A stretch of DNA of 64,000 nucleotides from Teichococcus vastitatis (GCF_003604215.1 NZ_QXGS01000009.1:79786-143785), one strand, 5' to 3'; positions 17,432-26,543 are shown, counted from the first letter of the stretch. The notes: generated by a model from the sequence alone, not told the origin. A program made the numbers and translations.

Positions 17432-19012
17432 TCAGGCGCGGCGCGCATTCCAGAAGACGAACAACCCGTCGACCACGTCACGCAGATCCTTGCGATACGC
17501 GGTTTTGTAGAAATACTGGCCGAGCGGCAGGAACGGCACTTCGCGCATGGCGACCGACTGGATCTCCCGGGCGACACTCTTCTGCGCCTCCAGATCGGGC
17601 GCATCGAGCCATTCCTCGCGCAGTTCCCCGAGGCGCGGGATATCGGCCCAGCCAAAGAAGCCGCTCTCCCCGCTGGTGCGCAGCACCTGCGTCGTCACCG
17701 GGTTGATCATGTCGAGCCCGGCCCAGGTGGTGTTGAACATGTTCCAGCCACCCTGCTCCGGTGGCGCCTTGCTGGCGCGGCGCTGCACCAGCGTGCCCCA
17801 GTCCGACACCACATAGTCGACATTCATGCCAAGCTTCTTCAGCAGATCGTGGCACACATCGCCCAGCGCCGACAGCACCGGCTGGTCGGAGGGCGACATC
17901 AGCACCACCTGCTCCCCCTTGTAGCCGGCATCCTGCAAGGCCTGCCGGGAACGCTCCAGCCCCGGCGGCGTGCCGAACACGTCGAGCGAGGCTCGGGTCG
18001 CCATCGGCGTGTCCGGGGTGAAGATGCCGACCGGCGCGCGCCACAGGCTGGGATCAGTTCCGGCGGCGGCCGTCATGAAATCGTCCTGGTTGACGGCGCC
18101 GAGCACCGCGCGCCGGATCGCCGGATTGTTGAAGGGCGGATAAAGCTGGTTGAATATGCCCGTCCCCAGGGTGCCGAGCGGGGTCGCGCGCATCGTGGAA
18201 ATATTGCGATGGCCTTCCAGCAGCGGCAGCAGGTCGTTGGGCGGGTTCTCCCACCAATCCACCTCGCCGTTCTGCAGGGCGGCCGTGGCGGTCCCCGGAT
18301 CAGGCATCACCTGCCATTCGACCCGATCGAAATGCACCCGCTTCGGCCCCGCCGCCCAGGACACGGCCTCGGATTCGCGTGGCTTGTAGCGGGTGAATTT
18401 CTCATACACCACGCGGGCGCCGACCACGCGTTCATCACCTTTCCAGCGGAACGGGCCCGAGCCGATCAGTTCCGGGATCGGCTGCGTCGGCGAGGTGGTG
18501 GCCAGCCGCTCGGGCATGATGAACAGGGCTGAGGGCCCGACCTTGCCGAGCGCGTCGAGCATGGCGCCGAAGGGCCGCTTCAGGCGGATGGTGAAGGTGC
18601 GGTCATCCGGCGCCGCCATCTCCTCCGTGCGCGCCAGCAGCGCCTGGCCCAGGGCATCGCGCTGTGCCCATCGCCGGATCGAGGCGACGCAGTCACGGCC
18701 GCGCACCGGCTCGCCGTCATGGAACAGCAGGCCTTCGCGCAGCCGGAAGGTCCACAGCTTGCCGTCATTCTCGATGGTATGGCCCTGCACCATCTGCGGC
18801 TGGGCGCGCAGTTCGGAATCGAGGCCATAGAGCTGATCCCAGATCAGCAGGCCATGGGTGCGGGTGATGTAGGCGGTGGTCAGCACCGGATCGGTCACGG
18901 TGAGGTCGGACTGCGGCACGTATTTCAGGACGCGCGCATTTGCCGGCTGGGCCAACGAGGGCCGGGCGAGGGCAGCGGCCGCGGCGGCGGCCATCAGGGT
19001 ACGGCGGTGCAT
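17432..19012 (-). CDS. ABC transporter substrate-binding protein, peptide/nickel family (SBP_bac_5)
   Basis: A 526-residue extracytoplasmic binding protein. The signal peptide is HRRTLMAAAAAAALARPSLAQ. The lobe signatures LRAQPQMVQGHTIENDGKLWTFRLREGLLFHDG and NNPAIRRAVLGAVNQ are typical of DppA/OppA-like proteins. It would bind an oligopeptide or similar solute. The ATG at 19012 opens the signal peptide; a longer frame reaches 19126 without sensible sequence. No permease or ATPase gene is next to it, so it must share a transporter from elsewhere. The downstream amidohydrolase probably processes the same solute. Confidence 0.88.
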   Translation of the reverse strand: MHRRTLMAAAAAAALARPSLAQPANARVLKYVPQSDLTVTDPVLTTAYITRTHGLLIWDQLYGLDSELRAQPQMVQGHTIENDGKLWTFRLREGLLFHDGEPVRGRDCVASIRRWAQRDALGQALLARTEEMAAPDDRTFTIRLKRPFGAMLDALGKVGPSALFIMPERLATTSPTQPIPELIGSGPFRWKGDERVVGARVVYEKFTRYKPRESEAVSWAAGPKRVHFDRVEWQVMPDPGTATAALQNGEVDWWENPPNDLLPLLEGHRNISTMRATPLGTLGTGIFNQLYPPFNNPAIRRAVLGAVNQDDFMTAAAGTDPSLWRAPVGIFTPDTPMATRASLDVFGTPPGLERSRQALQDAGYKGEQVVLMSPSDQPVLSALGDVCHDLLKKLGMNVDYVVSDWGTLVQRRASKAPPEQGGWNMFNTTWAGLDMINPVTTQVLRTSGESGFFGWADIPRLGELREEWLDAPDLEAQKSVAREIQSVAMREVPFLPLGQYFYKTAYRKDLRDVVDGLFVFWNARRA

Positions 19013-19136
19013 GGAAACCTGTCTCCGAGCCATGGACCAGGACTGGCGATGGCCTCTGCCGGGCCTCTGCCGCCAGAAAGCACGCCGGTGCCGGACCGGG
19101 CAAGGGCCGCTCGGTCCGCGCCGCAACCCGCAGACG

Positions 19137-20863
19137 TCAGCCGGTCTGCAATTCCAGGCTGCGCGCCGGAACCAGTACCGGAACCAGCGCCGGATCCACC
19201 GTCGCCATCAGCGTGCCGAAGGGCGGCAGCATGGCCACCGCCTCGCCCTCTTCGACCTCGATCCAGGCGCCGAGTCCCGCCACGTCCGGCAGCACCGTGG
19301 CGCCGCCCAGTTCGGGGATCCTGAGCCGTGCTGGCTCGGCCGATAGGTTGAACAAAACCAGGATGCTCTGGCGCCCATGTTCGCGCACCAGTCCCACGAC
19401 CGGCGCCGGCAGGTCGAGTTGCCGCTGGGTCCCCCGCATCAGCGCGGGACAGGCCCGGCGCAGCCCGATCGCCCGCCGCCACATCTGCAGCAGGCTGGCC
19501 GGATCGGCTTCCTGTCGGTCCACGGCCAGGGCCCGATGGACCTCGGGCACCGGCAGCCACGGCCTGGCCTCGGAGAAGCCGGCATTCGGCTGGGCGAAGG
19601 CCCAGGGCATCGGCGTCCGGCTGCCGTCGCGGCCGCGGAATTCCGGCCAATAGGTCAGGCCGAAGGGATCGCGGACATCCTGCAACAGCAACTCGGCCTC
19701 GGGCAGGCCTAGTTCCTCGCCCTGGTACAGGCAGACGCTGCCACGTAGCGACAGCAGCAGCATGGCGAGCAACCGCACGAAGCGCGGATCGCCATCCTGC
19801 GCGCCGGGCGGCTTCCAGCGGCTCGCCGCCCGCTCCACGTCGTGGTTGGAGAAGGACCAGCAGGGCCAGCCTGGCGTCGAGGCGTCGGCCGCCGCGGCCT
19901 CGATCAGGCCATTCACCGTGGCCTGGTCGAAGCCGCCGCGCAGCGGCCGCAAGGTATAGGCCATGTGCAGCCGCTCTTCCCCCGCCGTGTAGCGCCGCAC
20001 GCGGTTGAAAGCGCCGTCCTGACTGGAAACCTCACCCAGCGTGGTGGTGCCCGGGTAGCGGTCGGTCAATGCGCGGATCCGGCCCAGAATAGCCAGCGTA
20101 TCCGGATGCATCATGTCGTTGTGGTGGCTCTGCAGCCCGAACAGCTTCGCCGGTACCTGCCCGTCTGCCGTGGGGCGTGCCGGGTTGCCGCGGAGCAGCG
20201 GAGCAGCGGAGCAGCGGAGCAGCGGAGCAGCGGGTCGTGGGCCAGGAAGTCGATGGCGTCGAGGCGGAAGCCGTCGACGCCCCGCTTCAGCCAGAACTCG
20301 CCCACCTCCAGCACCGCATCCAACGTCGCCGGGTTGGCAAGGTTCAGGCTGGGCTGGCTGTCCAGGAAATGGCGCAGGAAGTATTGCCGGCGGCGCGGTT
20401 CCCATTTCCAGGCCGGCCCGCCGAATACGCTGAGCCAATTGTTGGGCGGCGTGCCGTCCGGCGCGGGATCAGCCCAGACATACCAATCGGCCTCAGTCGC
20501 GGTGCGGGCGGTGCGGCTGCGCTGGAATCAGGGGTGCTGGTCGGAGGTATGGCCGCCTACCAGGTCGAGCAGCACCCTCAACCCCAGGCGGTGCGCCTTG
20601 GCGAGCACGCGGTCGAAATCCTCCAGCCTGCCGAACTGCGGATCGATCGCGACGTGATCGGAAATGTCGTAGCCGAAATCGCGCCCGGGCGAGGCGTAGA
20701 AAGGGCAGATCCAGATGGCATCCACGCCCAGGCTGGCGATGTGCTCCAGCCGCGCCTCGATTCCTGGCAGGTCACCGATGCCGTCGCCATTGCTGTCCGC
20801 GACGCTGCGCGGGTAAATCTGGTACAATACTGCGCCGCGCCACCATTCCGCGTCAGCCACCAT
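19137..20863 (-). pseudogene. GH13 alpha-glucosidase/alpha-amylase, broken by a nonsense codon and an octamer frameshift
   Basis: Reading leftward from the ATG at 20863, the protein begins WWRGAVLYQIYPRSVADSNGDG, a classical GH13 start. At 20528-20530 a TGA stands where the family has Trp in HTSDQHPWF. The same frame continues through the nucleophile motif GVDGFRLDAIDF to HDPLLR, where a tandem octamer (20191-20230) throws the frame. The C-terminal half resumes in another frame with NPARP...TLGE (acid/base Glu), SFSNHDVE and the C-terminal beta domain, to 19137. With one octamer copy the protein would read HDPLLRGNPARP. All catalytic residues survive, so decay looks recent. Product as it stands: a 111-residue fragment. 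It lies near a glycogen-debranching-type gene, hinting at alpha-glucan use. Confidence 0.85.
20191..20230. repeat. Five tandem copies of CGGAGCAG inside the GH13 gene
   Basis: Forty bases are five exact copies of the 8-bp unit CGGAGCAG (CTGCTCCG on the coding strand). One copy (or four, or seven) keeps the GH13 frame open; five copies do not, because the four extra units add 32 bp. Slippage at such a tract could switch the downstream frame, but the separate TGA at 20528 would still stop translation. Confidence 0.9.
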
Positions 20864-21203
20864 CTTGGGCCTCCTGTTCTGGAATTCCCGGCGTGCCCTG
20901 CTCGCATCGCCACCGAACCGGGCTGTTTTAGCCCCGCCCTACTACTCGCGGTTTTGTGATCGAGCGGCAATCAAAAAAGCTTGGCCGTTGACGATCTGTT
21001 GGGCCGACCGTGTCTCGGGACTGCCTCCTGCGCGTGTCCGTTTCAGGCTGGCCACCAGTTCTTGCCGCTTGTATTCCATCGTTGTACAACTATAGATTGC
21101 AGAACATCTCGTGCTAGGGAAGATCGCGCATCCGGTACGCTTCTCCGCTCAACCATTAGGTTGCCGGACCAAGCTCGTCGCCGGAAGACGGGGAGCCAGC
21201 GCC
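20864..21203. other. Intergenic region between the GH13 pseudogene and a sensor kinase
   Basis: About 340 bp between divergent genes, less GC-rich around 20930-21110. It contains the candidate kinase promoter described separately and the palindrome GTTGTACAAC at 21083-21092 between its -35 and -10. I see no credible gene in it. Confidence 0.5.
21071..21098 (+). promoter_or_regulatory. Candidate sigma-70 promoter of the sensor kinase
   Basis: TTGTAT (21071-21076), a 16-bp spacer and TATAGA (21093-21098). The palindrome GTTGTACAAC lies in the spacer and could be an operator. The predicted transcript would start near 21105, which favours the kinase start at 21204 over an upstream GTG at 21111. 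Confidence 0.35.
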
Positions 21204-22445
21204 GTGAGACGTGCCACGCCATTCGATCAGCCGATGGATGCTGACACGGCTGCCTTGTCAGCCCTGCCCCCCTTCGTCACCGACACGCCAGAGGTCCTTG
21301 CCGTCGGCACCTGGCCCGGCTGGCCGGGCGCCGGTTGCGCCACGCCGCTGCATCGAGCGATTGACCAGGTCACCGACCTCGCGTGCGCCAGCTTCGGCAC
21401 CACTGCTGCCCTGGCCTGCTTTCGCGGGCAGGTGCCCGACGGGCTGGAACTGGCTTCAAGCCCGGACGGCCCGAGGGGTGCGGCGTGGCACTGGCTCACC
21501 GAGCAGCACCGCCTGGTCGTCGTGCCGGATGCACGACGACATCCGGTTCTGGCGGCGTTTCAGCTTCACCTCGGCGAATTGTCGATGCGGTTCTGCGCCG
21601 TGGTGCCGCTGATCCTGCGCGAGACGCAGCGCGGTGTTCTGGTGATCCTGGCAACTGAGCCGAGGCCGCTCGGGCTGCAACCCGAGGAGCAGGCCCGCCT
21701 CTGGTCCCTGGCGGAGTTGCTGACCGGCCAATGGGAGCTGCAACTCCGCCAGCTGGAGATGCTGGAACAGCAGCGCGCCCTGCAGGCTGCGCGGACCGAA
21801 GCGGATTGCGCGCAGTCACGGTTCCAGAAGCTGCTGCAGGAACGCGACTCGGTGATCCAGACGATGGACCATCGCGTCGGCAACGGCCTGCAGATGGTCA
21901 ATGATGCCTTGTACCTGCAGGCGCTGGGCCTGGGGGACCGTTTCCTGGCCGATCGCCTCACCGCGGCCGCCGGCAGGATCCAGGCCGTGGCCGACCTGCA
22001 CACTTGGCTTCGGGGCCAGCCGTGCGGTCGCTGGATCGCCGTTGAGGAGTATATCGGCACGCTGGTCGAGAGCTTCCGCCGCCTCTTGCCGGACGGCGTG
22101 CGGCAGGTGCGCACGGAATTCGGCCACGACATCCGGCTGAGTGCGCTGGATGCGCCGCGCCTCGGCATGGTGGCGTGGGAATTGCTGTTCAACGCGATGC
22201 GGCACGGCACCGGAACCGTCACTCTGCAGCTGCGGCACGAGCCATCCTGCGGCAGGCTCCGCATCCTGGTCACGGATCAGGGTCCCGGCTTCGAACCCGC
22301 GGCCTGTGCCGGCGCAGGCGGGCGTGACCATGGCTGCTCCGGGCTGGAACTGATCCGCTTGATCGGCGGCGGGCAACCGGTGGAGGTGAACGGATCATCC
22401 CCCACTACTGTCGGTATGTTGCTGGACATCTCCCCGGAAGGTTGA
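21204..22445 (+). CDS. GAF-domain HisKA_2-type sensor histidine kinase, orphan
   Basis: A 413-residue soluble kinase. Residues about 30-170 resemble a GAF sensor; a coiled-coil follows, then the phospho-acceptor motif MDHRVGNGLQ with H223, typical of HisKA_2 kinases, and a HATPase domain with NAMRHGTG (N box) and TDQGPGFE (G box). No membrane span is present, so it senses a cytoplasmic signal. The GTG at 21204 has GGGGAG upstream; other starts are 21111 and 21234. No response regulator gene is adjacent. In alphaproteobacteria such kinases often feed the general stress response (PhyR), which is family knowledge, not seen here. Confidence 0.8.
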   Translation: MRRATPFDQPMDADTAALSALPPFVTDTPEVLAVGTWPGWPGAGCATPLHRAIDQVTDLACASFGTTAALACFRGQVPDGLELASSPDGPRGAAWHWLTEQHRLVVVPDARRHPVLAAFQLHLGELSMRFCAVVPLILRETQRGVLVILATEPRPLGLQPEEQARLWSLAELLTGQWELQLRQLEMLEQQRALQAARTEADCAQSRFQKLLQERDSVIQTMDHRVGNGLQMVNDALYLQALGLGDRFLADRLTAAAGRIQAVADLHTWLRGQPCGRWIAVEEYIGTLVESFRRLLPDGVRQVRTEFGHDIRLSALDAPRLGMVAWELLFNAMRHGTGTVTLQLRHEPSCGRLRILVTDQGPGFEPAACAGAGGRDHGCSGLELIRLIGGGQPVEVNGSSPTTVGMLLDISPEG

Positions 22446-22583
22446 ACCTTCGTGGTGGATTTCCAGGGATCCGGTCCCGAAACCGCTTGAACGGCTCGGC
22501 TCCCACTCTCTACGCATAGAGGGCCTCCAGCGGAGCGGCCCCGGCATGCGCCATTTCCTGCCCTTTTCTAACAGGTCTTCCCG

Positions 22584-24746
22584 ATGATGGATGGTCCAGC
22601 GGGCCTGATTGCGACCGAGGATGCCACGGAACCCCAGGACAGCCGCGCCATGACGCTCAAGCATGGCGACAGCTTCGCCGTGTTCGGTGCGGATGGCGAG
22701 TTGAGCGGTGGATCGCAAGGCCTCTTCCACCGCGACACCCGGCACCTGTCATTTCTGTGCCTGCGCCTCAACGGGCTCCGGCCGCAGCAACTCAGCGCCG
22801 GCCTGCAATCCGATAACTCGGCACTGACGGCAGACCTGACCAATCCGGCGCTGCCCGATAACGGATTCGGCGCTCCCCTGCTGCGCGGCCAGCTGCATCT
22901 GCGGCGGACGCGTTTCCTGTGGAACGGCACCTGGCATGAAAGGCTGGCCATCCGCAATTTCTCGGGTGCCGCTTGCCGATTCCGCCTGGAATTCCATTTC
23001 GCCGCCGACTTCGCGGATCTGTTCGAAGTGCGCGGTCGCCGCCGACCGGCCCATGGCGAACATCATCGCCCCGGCCTTATCGGCAACGGCGTGTGCCTGT
23101 CGTATACAGGTCTTGACGGCACCGACCGGCGGACGGCCCTGTGCTTCGATCCGGCGCCGCGGCTGCTCGAGGCTCAACGCGCGGTCCACGACATCACCCT
23201 GCCAGCCAATGGCCGCACCACCCTCTTCCTGTCGGTGCGCTGCGGTGACGGAACGGCGCTGCCGCCGCGGCATGGTTTCGGCGCGGCCCTACATCAGTCC
23301 CGCGCCGCACGCCATGCCGCGCGGGCGCGGGTGGCGCGGGTGGACAGCAATGATCCGCTGCTCGACGCGGTTCTGCACCGCTCCACCGCCGATCTGGCGA
23401 TGCTGGTCACCGATACGCCGCACGGACCTTACCCCTATGCCGGCACGCCCTGGTACAGCACGCCATTCGGCCGCGACGCCTTGATCACGGCATGGCAGAC
23501 CTTGTGGCTCGACCCCGCCCTCGCCCACGGCGTGCTGCACTTCCTGGCGGCCCACCAGGCGCAGGAGGTCAATCCGGAGAACGATGCCGAACCCGGCAAG
23601 ATCCTGCACGAGATGCGCCAAGGCGAGATGGCGCTGCTCGGCGAGGTGCCGTTCCGGCACTATTACGGCAGTGTCGACTCCACGCCGTTGTTCATCATGC
23701 TGGCCGGGGCCTACCTGGATCGTACCGGCGACGTCGCGACGCTGCGGAAGTTGTGGCCGAATATCGAGGCCGCGCTCGGCTGGATCGAACAGCATGGCGA
23801 CTCAGACGGCGACGGCTTCGTCGAGTATCTCCGCAAGACGCCGAACGGCTTGATCAATCAGGGTTGGAAGGACAGCCATGACGCGATCTTCCACGCCGAC
23901 GGCACCATGGCGGAGGGACCGATCGCGCTCGTAGAGCTGCAGGCCTACGCCTACGCGGCGTGGCGGGCCGGGGCGCGCATCGCGCAGGCCGTGGATCGTC
24001 CGGACCGCGCCGCCCAATTGGACGCCTGCGCTGTGGCGCTGCGCGACCGCTTCGACGCAGCCTTCTGGGATGAGGAACTGAACAGCTACGTGTTGGCCCT
24101 CGACGGGCAGAAGCAGCCCTGCCGGGTGCACAGCTCCAATGCCGGCCACGCTCTCTTCGGCGGCATCGCCAGCCGCGAGCGCGCTGGCCGGATGACCGAG
24201 GCGCTGCTGGAGCCGGCCTCCTTCTGCGGCTGGGGCATCCGCACCGTTGCATCGGATGCGGCGCGCTTCAACCCGATGAGCTATCACAACGGCTCCGTCT
24301 GGCCGCACGATAACGCCCTGATCGCGGAGGGCTTCGCGCGATACGGGCACCGCCAAGCCGCCATGCAGGTGTTCCAGGTCCTGCTGCAGGCGGCGAGCCA
24401 CGATCCCGCGCACCGGCTGCCGGAGCTGTTCTGCGGCTTCCGGCGGCGCCAGGGGGAAGGCCCGACTCTTTACCCGGTCGCCTGCTCTCCGCAGGCGTGG
24501 GCCGCCAGCACCCCGATCGCCCTGCTGGGCGTCTGTCTCGGCCTTCGCTTCGAGGCGCATCGCAACACCATCGTGCTGGACGCGCCCATGCTGCCGCCAT
24601 CAGTCGACCATCTGATGCTGCACAATCTGCGGCTCGGCGATGGTGGTGCCGATCTTCTGCTGCGCCGGGTGGGGACGGCGGTGCAACTGGAGGTGCTGCG
24701 CCGATCTGGCGGCGTGCAGGTGAGCCTGCGGCCGGCCACGGACTGA
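22584..24746 (+). CDS. Amylo-alpha-1,6-glucosidase / glycogen debranching-type protein
   Basis: A 720-residue protein of the bacterial amylo-alpha-1,6-glucosidase family. The N-terminal beta domain (GLFHRDTRHLSFL) precedes an (alpha/alpha)6 barrel with WYSTPFGRDALITAWQ, the NQGWKDSHDAI motif and SYHNGSVWPHDNALIA, where the catalytic acids are expected. It would hydrolyse alpha-1,6 branches or related alpha-glucosides. The start at 22584 gives MMDG; an ATG three bases later is equally possible. It lies in the same direction as the kinase 138 bp upstream. With the broken GH13 gene it suggests an alpha-glucan locus that is partly decayed. Confidence 0.88.
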   Translation: MMDGPAGLIATEDATEPQDSRAMTLKHGDSFAVFGADGELSGGSQGLFHRDTRHLSFLCLRLNGLRPQQLSAGLQSDNSALTADLTNPALPDNGFGAPLLRGQLHLRRTRFLWNGTWHERLAIRNFSGAACRFRLEFHFAADFADLFEVRGRRRPAHGEHHRPGLIGNGVCLSYTGLDGTDRRTALCFDPAPRLLEAQRAVHDITLPANGRTTLFLSVRCGDGTALPPRHGFGAALHQSRAARHAARARVARVDSNDPLLDAVLHRSTADLAMLVTDTPHGPYPYAGTPWYSTPFGRDALITAWQTLWLDPALAHGVLHFLAAHQAQEVNPENDAEPGKILHEMRQGEMALLGEVPFRHYYGSVDSTPLFIMLAGAYLDRTGDVATLRKLWPNIEAALGWIEQHGDSDGDGFVEYLRKTPNGLINQGWKDSHDAIFHADGTMAEGPIALVELQAYAYAAWRAGARIAQAVDRPDRAAQLDACAVALRDRFDAAFWDEELNSYVLALDGQKQPCRVHSSNAGHALFGGIASRERAGRMTEALLEPASFCGWGIRTVASDAARFNPMSYHNGSVWPHDNALIAEGFARYGHRQAAMQVFQVLLQAASHDPAHRLPELFCGFRRRQGEGPTLYPVACSPQAWAASTPIALLGVCLGLRFEAHRNTIVLDAPMLPPSVDHLMLHNLRLGDGGADLLLRRVGTAVQLEVLRRSGGVQVSLRPATD

Positions 24747-24749
24747 GGA

Positions 24750-25262
24750 TCAGCCGGCGGCCGGGTCCTTGTGGATCGGATCCACCCAGGGCACGTCCTC
24801 CGGTCTTTCCACCGGCTCGATATCCAGGTTCACCACCACCGCCTCATTGTCGCTGCGCACCAGCACGCATTCCAACGTCTCGTCGGAGGAAGCGTTGATC
24901 TCCTGGTGCGGCACGTAGGGCGGCACATAGATGAAATCGCCCGGACCAGCCTCGGCGGTGAACTCGAGCTTCTCGCCCCAGCGCATGCGCGCCCTGCCCT
25001 TGATCACGTAGATCACGCTCTCCAGCGCGCCATGGTGGTGCGCGCCCGTCTTGGCATTAGCATGGATGTGAACTGTGCCAGCCCAGATCTTCTGCGCCCC
25101 CACCCGGGCCAGATTGATGGCTGCGGCGCGGTTCATGCCCTGGGTCTGCGCCGTCCCCGTGTCGAAGCTGCCGGCCGGAACCACGCGCACCCCGCTGTGC
25201 TTCCAGCCATCCTGCGGCGCCGGCGGCGGCATATCGTGGTGCTCGTGCCCGTCATGCGGCAT
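24750..25262 (-). CDS. Cupin-domain protein
   Basis: A 170-residue single-domain cupin. The metal-binding motif is GAHHHGALESVIYVIKGRARM and the second motif GDFIYVPPYVPHQEI; together they give the usual three His and one Glu. The N-terminus is His-rich (HDGHEHHD). The ATG at 25262 has GGAGAG upstream and is preferred over 25280. The function could be sugar- or small-acid isomerisation, oxygenation or metal-dependent sensing. It converges on the debranching gene with a 3-bp gap. Confidence 0.8.
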   Translation of the reverse strand: MPHDGHEHHDMPPPAPQDGWKHSGVRVVPAGSFDTGTAQTQGMNRAAAINLARVGAQKIWAGTVHIHANAKTGAHHHGALESVIYVIKGRARMRWGEKLEFTAEAGPGDFIYVPPYVPHQEINASSDETLECVLVRSDNEAVVVNLDIEPVERPEDVPWVDPIHKDPAAG

Positions 25263-25340
25263 GGCCTGCTCTCCTCTCATGATTGTCGCAGCGACTGTGT
25301 GGGGTACCCTCCGCCGCGGTCAAGCACCGCGAACCGATGA

Positions 25341-25356
25341 GCTGGCAAGGTTCACA
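25341..25356 (+). repeat. Distant perfect iteron copy 2
   Basis: GCTGGCAAGGTTCACA, identical to the origin iteron at 30338-30353 and to the copy at 14161. On the other strand its TGTGAACC supplies the TGA stop (25352-25354) of the leftward zincin-like gene. It lies about 4.7 kb from the nearest origin iteron. Confidence 0.7.
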
Positions 25357-25810
25357 AACTGTCTGGCCACGGCGCCGCGGGATCCAGAAAGACAGGACGC
25401 GCCGATTGTTCGACGGCGATTCCCGCCTGTTTCAGCGACAGCATCAGCTCATGAGCCGGGATGCGAAGGTACCGGGTGAGTAATTGTGCATAGAGGCCTA
25501 CGAAGATGGCACCGTGGCCATCGGACCACCCCTCGGCGGTGCTGCTCAGCGCATGCGCCAATTCGTGCAGCACCACCCAGGATGGTGCCGTGCCACTCAC
25601 CCGGATGCAAAGGCGCGAGCCATCGGCAAGCCTGCGGCGCGCCTGGAGCGGCAGGGGCTCCACGCAGGGCGGGTGCCGCAAGCCAAGTTCGCTCCAGATG
25701 GCCTCCACCATGCCGGCGACGATGGCCGCAGGGAGTTGGGTGGCGTCGCGCGGCGCAACCACCCGGTCCTCCCAGCGATAGACCCTTTGCCGTTGCCGAT
25801 CCGGCGTCAC
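25352..25810 (-). CDS. Small zincin-like protein (HELAH motif)
   Basis: A 152-residue protein I cannot name. It contains SWVVLHELAHALSS, an HExxH zinc-protease helix, followed by GWSDGHGAIFVGLY, whose His may be the third zinc ligand. This resembles small metallopeptidase-like or SprT-like domains found on plasmids. The start overlaps the end of the DUF2786 gene (ATGA), so the pair is translationally coupled. The stop codon lies in a perfect iteron copy. Proximity to parA/repA suggests a replicon-linked accessory role, perhaps processing of a DNA-bound protein, but this is speculation. Confidence 0.6.
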   Translation of the reverse strand: MTPDRQRQRVYRWEDRVVAPRDATQLPAAIVAGMVEAIWSELGLRHPPCVEPLPLQARRRLADGSRLCIRVSGTAPSWVVLHELAHALSSTAEGWSDGHGAIFVGLYAQLLTRYLRIPAHELMLSLKQAGIAVEQSARPVFLDPAAPWPDSL

Positions 25811-26529
25811 CGGATGCGATCCCGATCCTGTCGGCGCAGCGGCCGGTTCAGGTTGATGCCCTCACCCGCGGCGTATCCTTGGTGGTAAGCGTCATCCGCC
25901 CGCACCATTCCGCGTCTCGTGCTTACCAAGCGAACGGCCGTGGCGCGGAAAGCGGCCTCCACCGCCTGATCCTTCACAAGGATCAGGGCTCCGCCCCGCG
26001 CATGCTGCTGCCGAAACTCCGTGTGGCGCATCTGGCGCAGGGCTTCCAGGCGCTCCGCCAGCCTCGCGGCCATGCCGGTCTGGTAGCGGCGCTGTGCCGA
26101 GACCAGGGCGCCGCCTTTTAATTCAGGCCGAGCGGCTCTGAAGTCCTTGGTTGCGCCCTGGATCCCACGGAGGATGATCTCGTAGAGGTAGGCGACCAGT
26201 TCAACATCCTCGGCCATGCCGAAGAAGATGTAGGCAGCGGCGCCCTGCTGCCGGTCGATCCAGACCTTGCAGTCGCAGAACCGGGCCAGTGCTGGGACGC
26301 AGCCATCCACCGGCCGCCGTCGGGTGGTGGGCCAGGCGATCCTGCGCTGCACGCAGGCGCTCTCGCGCAAGGTCACCTCGTCCATAGTCAGGGCAAACTG
26401 GTGCAGCAGGCGCCCCACCATCTCCGCCGCGGCCAACGCCTCGGCCTCCGTGCATCCGTTCTCGACGGTGCGGGCGACCAGCAGACGGATTCTTGCTTTG
26501 ACCCGTTCACGTTCCGCCATCTGGGTCAT
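25807..26529 (-). CDS. DUF2786-domain protein
   Basis: A 240-residue protein with the DUF2786 pattern near the N-terminus: ARIRLLVARTVENGCTEAEALAAAEMVGRLLHQFALT. The rest includes FCDCKVWIDRQ and a basic C-terminus (RPLRRQDRDRIR). The function of DUF2786 is not known; members are common on plasmids and phages. I favour the ATG at 26529: the longer frame to 26580 would translate the palindromes upstream of parA. It is divergent from parA and coupled to the zincin-like gene. Confidence 0.65.
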   Translation of the reverse strand: MTQMAERERVKARIRLLVARTVENGCTEAEALAAAEMVGRLLHQFALTMDEVTLRESACVQRRIAWPTTRRRPVDGCVPALARFCDCKVWIDRQQGAAAYIFFGMAEDVELVAYLYEIILRGIQGATKDFRAARPELKGGALVSAQRRYQTGMAARLAERLEALRQMRHTEFRQQHARGGALILVKDQAVEAAFRATAVRLVSTRRGMVRADDAYHQGYAAGEGINLNRPLRRQDRDRIR

Positions 26530-26543
26530 GGGCGACGCGCCTG

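Noticed and set aside
20333-20348. Iteron-like GTTGGCAAGGTTCAGG in the GH13 pseudogene.
   Set aside because: Only 13/16 to the consensus, and it encodes the family-conserved NLANPA segment, so coding constraint explains it.
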